Shown: in pieces, positions 59,883 through 64,000 of the stretch
Layout: each line of letters begins with the position of its first letter
How positions within the stretch are numbered: position 1 is the stretch's first letter
Notes under the pieces: model-generated
What the model saw: only the letters and a program-made list of their open reading frames with translations
Databases searched by the model: none
What the model was told of the DNA's origin: nothing
Program-made: the position numbers and the translations under genes
Origin: BM003 sp963783695
Lineage (GTDB): Bacteria; Pseudomonadota; Gammaproteobacteria; Steroidobacterales; BM003
Length of the DNA: 64,000 nucleotides
Assembly: GCA_963783695.1 (NCBI GenBank)
Contig: CAWAOM010000006.1
Span: forward strand, 372,001 to 436,000
Direction of reading: 5' to 3'

Positions 59883-60338
59883 TCAAACCGTAACAGTATA
59901 CGGATCAGCATAACCGAGATGCGCCAGCACGGTACGCTCGGCATCCTCCATCTGTGTTGCGTCGCCCGGCTCCTGGTGATCCATGCCGAGCAGGTGCAAC
60001 ACGCCGTGCACAGTCAGATGGGCCCAGTGTGCAATCACCGCCTTGCCCTGGGCTCGCGCCTCGGAAGCAACCAGTGGCGCGCAAATTACGATGTCGCCCA
60101 GCAACCGCACGCCTGACTCATCGGCCATATCGGCGACAAACGACAGAACATTGGTCGCGCCCGGCTTGCCGCGGAAGCGCTCATTGAGGCCTGCGCTTTC
60201 GTCGCCGTCGACAATACGCACGCAGACCTCCCAGTCGCGCATGCGCTGACCCACCGCGGCAACGACCCAGGACTGGAATTGCGCCGCGGCCGGTATATCG
60301 AGACCCGACACTGCAACCTGGAGGTCGACCTGACTCAC
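59883..60338 (-). CDS. ybeY: Endoribonuclease YbeY
   Basis: A 151-residue metalloenzyme for 16S rRNA 3' processing and rRNA quality control. The zinc site HxxxHxxxxxH is in LTVHGVLHLLGMDHQ, and the conserved Arg region in NERFRGKPGATNVLSF. It overlaps phoH by four bases. Confidence 0.96.
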   Translation of the reverse strand: MSQVDLQVAVSGLDIPAAAQFQSWVVAAVGQRMRDWEVCVRIVDGDESAGLNERFRGKPGATNVLSFVADMADESGVRLLGDIVICAPLVASEARAQGKAVIAHWAHLTVHGVLHLLGMDHQEPGDATQMEDAERTVLAHLGYADPYTVTV

Positions 60339-61324
60339 TCGCGATCCTCCGCCGGCCCGTCAGGGGTTGCGTTCTCATTCGCCTCATATGCTTCAACGAT
60401 ACGCTGCACGAGCGGATGGCGGACAACGTCACGGGCGGTAAAGTTGGTAAAGTTGACTCCCTTCACTCCGCGCAGGATGCCCGAAACATGGCGCAGACCC
60501 GATAGCTTTTTACCCGGCAAGTCGGTCTGCGTGATATCGCCGGTAACAACGGCACGACTGCCAAAACCGATGCGGGTCAGAAACATTTTCATCTGCTCGA
60601 CGGTCGTGTTCTGCGCCTCATCGAGAATCACGAAAGCTTCGTTCAATGTCCGCCCGCGCATAAATGCCAAAGGCGCGACTTCAATGACATGGGTTTCTAT
60701 CAGTCGCCCGACCCGGTCGAACCCGAGCATTTCGTATAGCGCGTCGTACATTGGGCGCAGGTAAGGGTCGACCTTTTGCGACATATCCCCGGGCAGGAAG
60801 CCGAGCCGCTCTCCCGCCTCAACCGCTGGCCGCACCAGAACCAGCCTCCGTACGGCATCACGCTGCAACGCATCGACCGCACAGGCCACCGCAAGATAGG
60901 TCTTACCGGTACCGGCCGGACCTATCCCGAAACTCAGATCGCAGTGGTTTATCGCCCGCAGGTAACTGCGTTGGTTCACCCCGCGAGCGCGAATCATGCC
61001 GCGTCGGGTCTTGATCTGGTATTCGTCCTCGACCGCGACCGGGGACTGCCGCATACCGGCCTCGCGAACTGCAATATGGACCCGTTCCGGATTCAGGGTT
61101 TCGCTGGCGGTCTGCGCAAAAAGACTCTCCAGTACAGCTACCGCTGCCTGCACCGCCGCCGGTTCGCCGCTGACACGAAATCGGCTGGCGCGATTGCTGA
61201 TTGTCACAGCGAGATGTTCCTCGATAAAACGCAGGTGCTCGTCGAACTGCCCGCACAGATTGGCGAGGCGGCGATTGTCCGCGGGCTCGAGAACAATATC
61301 CCTCGATGACAGGTCAATACTCAA
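60335..61324 (-). CDS. PhoH-like ATPase (YbeZ type)
   Basis: A 329-residue protein with an N-terminal KH-like region (SNRASRFRVSGEPAAVQAAVAVLESLFAQ) and a PhoH ATPase domain: Walker A FGIGPAGTGKTYLAVACAV and Walker B EAFVILDEAQNTTVEQMK, with FLTRIGFGSRAVVTGDITQTDLP. YbeZ works with YbeY in rRNA processing, in line with the four-base overlap. Confidence 0.94.
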   Translation of the reverse strand: MSIDLSSRDIVLEPADNRRLANLCGQFDEHLRFIEEHLAVTISNRASRFRVSGEPAAVQAAVAVLESLFAQTASETLNPERVHIAVREAGMRQSPVAVEDEYQIKTRRGMIRARGVNQRSYLRAINHCDLSFGIGPAGTGKTYLAVACAVDALQRDAVRRLVLVRPAVEAGERLGFLPGDMSQKVDPYLRPMYDALYEMLGFDRVGRLIETHVIEVAPLAFMRGRTLNEAFVILDEAQNTTVEQMKMFLTRIGFGSRAVVTGDITQTDLPGKKLSGLRHVSGILRGVKGVNFTNFTARDVVRHPLVQRIVEAYEANENATPDGPAEDRE

Positions 61325-61355
61325 TGTTGGTGCCGGGTTGCTTCATGCACTGCAA

Positions 61356-62702
61356 TCAGCCTGCCACTGCCGCAGGTTCATCGTACAGACGGCCTCGCAG
61401 CGAGTTCGGCAAGGCCTCGGTGATGACCACGTCGGCGAAACTGCCAAGCAATGCCGGCGGACCGTCGAAATTGACCCAGCGATTGTTTTCGGTACGGCCA
61501 GCCAGTTGCTGCGGATTCTTCCTCGCATGGCGTTCAACGAGAATGCGCTGCACGCTGCCGACCATCGCCGCGGCTATGGCCGCCGCCTGCTGGTTGACGC
61601 GATCCTGCAGCAAAGCGAGTCGGCGGCTTTTTGCCGCGGCCGTCACATCGTCGGGAAATGATGCTGCCGGTGTGCCCGGGCGTTGGCTGTAGACGAAACT
61701 GAATGACTGGTCGAAGCCGACCTCGGTAATGAGGTCCATCGTGGCCGTGAAATCATGATCGGTTTCACCTGGAAATCCGACAATGAAATCTGAAGAGATG
61801 CTGATGCCAGGACGCGCTTCGCGCAACCGGCGGATTTTCTGTTTGTATTCCAGTACCGTATGACCCCGTTTCATCAATGACAACACACGATCCGAACCGC
61901 TTTGCACCGGCAGATGAAGATAGGACGCAAGCTCGGGCACGTCACGGTACGCGTCGATTAGTGCATCGGTGAACTCGACCGGGTGCGACGTCGTAAAACG
62001 GACCCGTTCGATCCCGTCCACGGCAGCAACGTAGTGAATCAGCGTGGCGAGATCGGCATGGCTGGAATCGTGCATCGGACCACGGTAGGCATTGACGTTC
62101 TGGCCCAGCAGATTGATCTCCCTGACACCCTGCTCAGCCAGTTGCACCACTTCGGCAATCACATCGTCAAACGGCCGGCTGACCTCCTCGCCACGGGTAT
62201 ATGGCACCACACAGAAAGAACAGTACTTGCTGCAGCCCTCCATGACCGAAACGAAAGCGGTCGGACCCTCAGCACGCGGCGCTGGCAACGCGTCGAATTT
62301 CTCTATCTCGGGAAAACTGATGTCGACCACCGCACCCCGTTTCGCTCGCGCCTTATCGAGCATCTTCGGCAACCGGTGCAGCGTCTGCGGCCCGAACACC
62401 AGGTCGACCTGGGGCGAACGACGGACGATGGCCTCGCCTTCCTGGCTGGCAACGCATCCACCCACTCCAATCACCAGTTCGGGTCGCGCCTGTTTCAACT
62501 GGCGCCAGGTACCCAGCAGCGAAAAAACTTTCTCCTGCGCTTTCTCGCGGATCGAGCACGTATTGACAAGGATGACGTCCGCCTCGTCCGCGCGATCGAC
62601 AACCTCGAGGCCATGAGATGCAGCGAGTACGTCCGCCATCTTGGCGGAGTCGTAATCGTTCATCTGGCAACCAAAAGTTTTGATGTAGAGCTTGCCGCTC
62701 AT
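61356..62702 (-). CDS. miaB: tRNA-2-methylthio-N6-dimethylallyladenosine synthase
   Basis: A 448-residue radical SAM methylthiotransferase that modifies A37 of tRNAs reading UNN codons. The N-terminal cluster cysteines are in TFGCQMNDYDSAKM, NTCSIREKA and GGCVASQEG; the radical SAM CxxxCxxC motif is in GCSKYCSFCVVPYTRG; a TRAM domain closes the protein. Together with phoH, ybeY, corC and lnt it forms the usual minus-strand run. Confidence 0.97.
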   Translation of the reverse strand: MSGKLYIKTFGCQMNDYDSAKMADVLAASHGLEVVDRADEADVILVNTCSIREKAQEKVFSLLGTWRQLKQARPELVIGVGGCVASQEGEAIVRRSPQVDLVFGPQTLHRLPKMLDKARAKRGAVVDISFPEIEKFDALPAPRAEGPTAFVSVMEGCSKYCSFCVVPYTRGEEVSRPFDDVIAEVVQLAEQGVREINLLGQNVNAYRGPMHDSSHADLATLIHYVAAVDGIERVRFTTSHPVEFTDALIDAYRDVPELASYLHLPVQSGSDRVLSLMKRGHTVLEYKQKIRRLREARPGISISSDFIVGFPGETDHDFTATMDLITEVGFDQSFSFVYSQRPGTPAASFPDDVTAAAKSRRLALLQDRVNQQAAAIAAAMVGSVQRILVERHARKNPQQLAGRTENNRWVNFDGPPALLGSFADVVITEALPNSLRGRLYDEPAAVAG

Positions 62703-62749
62703 CCTACGTAATCTAGTCGCGAGCCGTGATTATTCAAGTTTGCGGAAAC

Positions 62750-62771
62750 AGGGCCGCCCGGAGGCGGCCCT
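62750..62771 (-). terminator. Hairpin after the sulfate activation gene
   Basis: AGGGCCGCC (62750-62758) pairs perfectly with GGCGGCCCT (62763-62771) around CGGA. On the minus strand it lies five bases past the stop of the sat/cysC gene; the T-run after it is short (TGTTTCC), so it is a moderate terminator. Confidence 0.65.
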
Positions 62772-62776
62772 CCCTG

Positions 62777-64000
62777 CTAGCGGATATAGCCGAGGCTTTC
62801 AAGCTTGACCAGCATGCGCTGGGCAGCCTCTTCCGGACTCAGAGTAGCCGTATCGATCGTCATCTCGGCCTTTTCCGGGATCTCGTAAGGATCGCTGATA
62901 CCGGTGAATTCCTTGATCAGCCCGGCACGCGCTTTCGCGTACAGACCCTTGCGATCACGTTCCTCGCAAACTTCGAGCGAAGTGGCGACATGTACTTCGA
63001 TAAAACCGCCGAATTCCTCGATCGCATCGCGAACGTCGCGCCGCGTGGTCGCATACGGCGCAATCGGAGCGCAAATAGCAATGCCCCCATTCTTGACGAT
63101 TTCGCTCGCCACATAACCGATCCGGCGAATGTTGAGGTCGCGATGTTCGCGCGAAAAACCGAGCTCGCTGGAGAGGTTCTTGCGCACGATGTCACCATCG
63201 AGCAGCGTCACGCGACGCCCGCCAAGCTCCATCAATTTCACCATCAACGCATTGGCGAGAGTCGATTTACCAGCGCCGGAGAGCCCGGTGAAGAACATGC
63301 AGAACCCTTGCTGATGGCGTGCCGGATGGGTGCGCCGCAGCTCGGCGATCACATCCGGGTAGGAAAACCAGCTCGGTATCTCGAGCCCTTCCTGCAGGCG
63401 CCGGCGCAGTTCGGTGCCGGATATATTCAGCACGGTCTGGTCGTCGGTGGTCTGATCGACCGCAACGTACTGCGCACGCTCGGCGACATAGACCATCATC
63501 TTGAATGGCACCATCTGGATCTCGATCTCGTCCTCGTATTCGCGCATCAGTTCCTGCGCATCGTACGGACCATAAAAATCGTTACCCTGACTGTCCTTGC
63601 CGGGACCGGCATGATCGCGGCCAACAATGAAATGCGTGCAGCCGTAGTTTTTGCGGATCAGCGCATGCCAAACGGCCTCACGCGGCCCGGCCATGCGCAT
63701 TGCCAGCGGCAGCAACGACAGCGAAGTGGTCTGCTCCGGGTAATGCGATAGCAGGTTCTCGTAACAGCGGACGCGGGTGAAATGATCGACGTCGCCCGGC
63801 TTCGTCATACCGACCACCGGGTGAATCAACAGGTTAGCCTCGACCTCGCGCGCCGCTCGGAACGTCAGCTCCTGATGGGCACGGTGCATCGGGTTGCGGG
63901 TCTGGAAGGCTACGATCTTGCGCCATCCGAGTTTGGAAAATCGGTCACGCAGCTCCTGCGGAGAATCGCGCAGATGGCGGAAGTCATAATGCAGCGGCGG
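62777..64000 (-). CDS. Bifunctional ATP sulfurylase/APS kinase, 5' end outside window
   Basis: The frame is open to the window edge; 407 residues are visible. The first part is a Sat-type ATP sulfurylase with QTRNPMHRAHQELTFRAAR (QxRNPxHxxH ATP site) and VGRDHAGPGKDSQG. The last 200 residues are an APS kinase (CysC) with Walker A FTGLSGAGKSTLANAL and DGDIVRKNLSSELGFSREHRDLNIRRIG. Together they turn sulfate into PAPS. This single-chain order differs from the E. coli CysDN/CysC set. The ATG at 63889 is internal to the ATP site motif and cannot be the start. About 170 residues are likely missing upstream. Confidence 0.95.
   Translation of the reverse strand, partial: PPLHYDFRHLRDSPQELRDRFSKLGWRKIVAFQTRNPMHRAHQELTFRAAREVEANLLIHPVVGMTKPGDVDHFTRVRCYENLLSHYPEQTTSLSLLPLAMRMAGPREAVWHALIRKNYGCTHFIVGRDHAGPGKDSQGNDFYGPYDAQELMREYEDEIEIQMVPFKMMVYVAERAQYVAVDQTTDDQTVLNISGTELRRRLQEGLEIPSWFSYPDVIAELRRTHPARHQQGFCMFFTGLSGAGKSTLANALMVKLMELGGRRVTLLDGDIVRKNLSSELGFSREHRDLNIRRIGYVASEIVKNGGIAICAPIAPYATTRRDVRDAIEEFGGFIEVHVATSLEVCEERDRKGLYAKARAGLIKEFTGISDPYEIPEKAEMTIDTATLSPEEAAQRMLVKLESLGYIR

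Overview
The window reads as a chromosomal segment of a Gammaproteobacterium outside the enterics, GC-rich and gene-dense. Evidence: ubiquinone gene coq7 next to a Vfr/CRP-type regulator, the lnt-corC-ybeY-phoH-miaB string, the tldD-nit-yhdP-rng-maf string, leuS-lptE, holA-nadD-rsfS-rlmH, and DarP/YjgA near pmbA. A marine or sediment lineage is possible, but that is a guess. Two genes run off the window: an M28 peptidase at the left edge and a fused ATP sulfurylase/APS kinase at the right edge.

Layout. 0-5.1 kb: M28 peptidase, a two-component system facing away from a DegP-type protease, and a strong terminator. 5.1-12.2 kb: a gene-poor accessory stretch with small ORFs of unknown function, a class II amidotransferase, a secreted protein with YadA-head-like repeats and no membrane anchor, a sugar dehydrogenase pseudogene (one amber codon and one single-base deletion), and several noncoding gaps. 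It ends at tRNA-Gln, whose 3' end is partly duplicated. 12.3-20 kb: rplM-rpsI, a noncoding tandem repeat array, coq7, crp/vfr, rpe, djlA, purC, a substrate-binding-fold protein and a YihY-type membrane protein.

20-31.4 kb: pmbA faces away from a compact run that starts with a cyanophycin module: isoaspartyl dipeptidase, cyanophycinase, cyanophycin synthetase, a second Mur-ligase protein without an ATP-grasp domain, and a PLP enzyme that lacks the desulfurase cysteine. darP, purE and purK follow. Together the first three genes make the Asp/Arg polymer, cut it to beta-Asp-Arg and split the dipeptide; the last two are unexplained partners. pmbA and darP are neighbours in E. coli, so the module appears to sit between them.

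31.4-38.2 kb: an ExeA-type ATPase fused to an FHA domain, then a class II microcin-type locus. It has a 65-residue precursor whose 15-residue double-glycine leader closely resembles that of microcin V, a small two-helix membrane protein (possible immunity protein), a CvaA/HlyD-type fusion protein and a CvaB-type ABC exporter with an N-terminal C39 peptidase. This is the most interesting system in the window.

38.2-64 kb: almost all on the minus strand. tldD, nit, yhdP, rng, maf, rlmH, rsfS, nadD and holA are packed closely. Between holA and lptE lie a metal-uptake set (permease, binding protein, porin-like barrel, small secreted protein, no ATPase) and a plus-strand thrS. Then come lptE-leuS, lnt, corC, ybeY, phoH, miaB and the fused sulfate activation enzyme. 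All assignments rest on reading motifs and gene order by eye; no database search was run.
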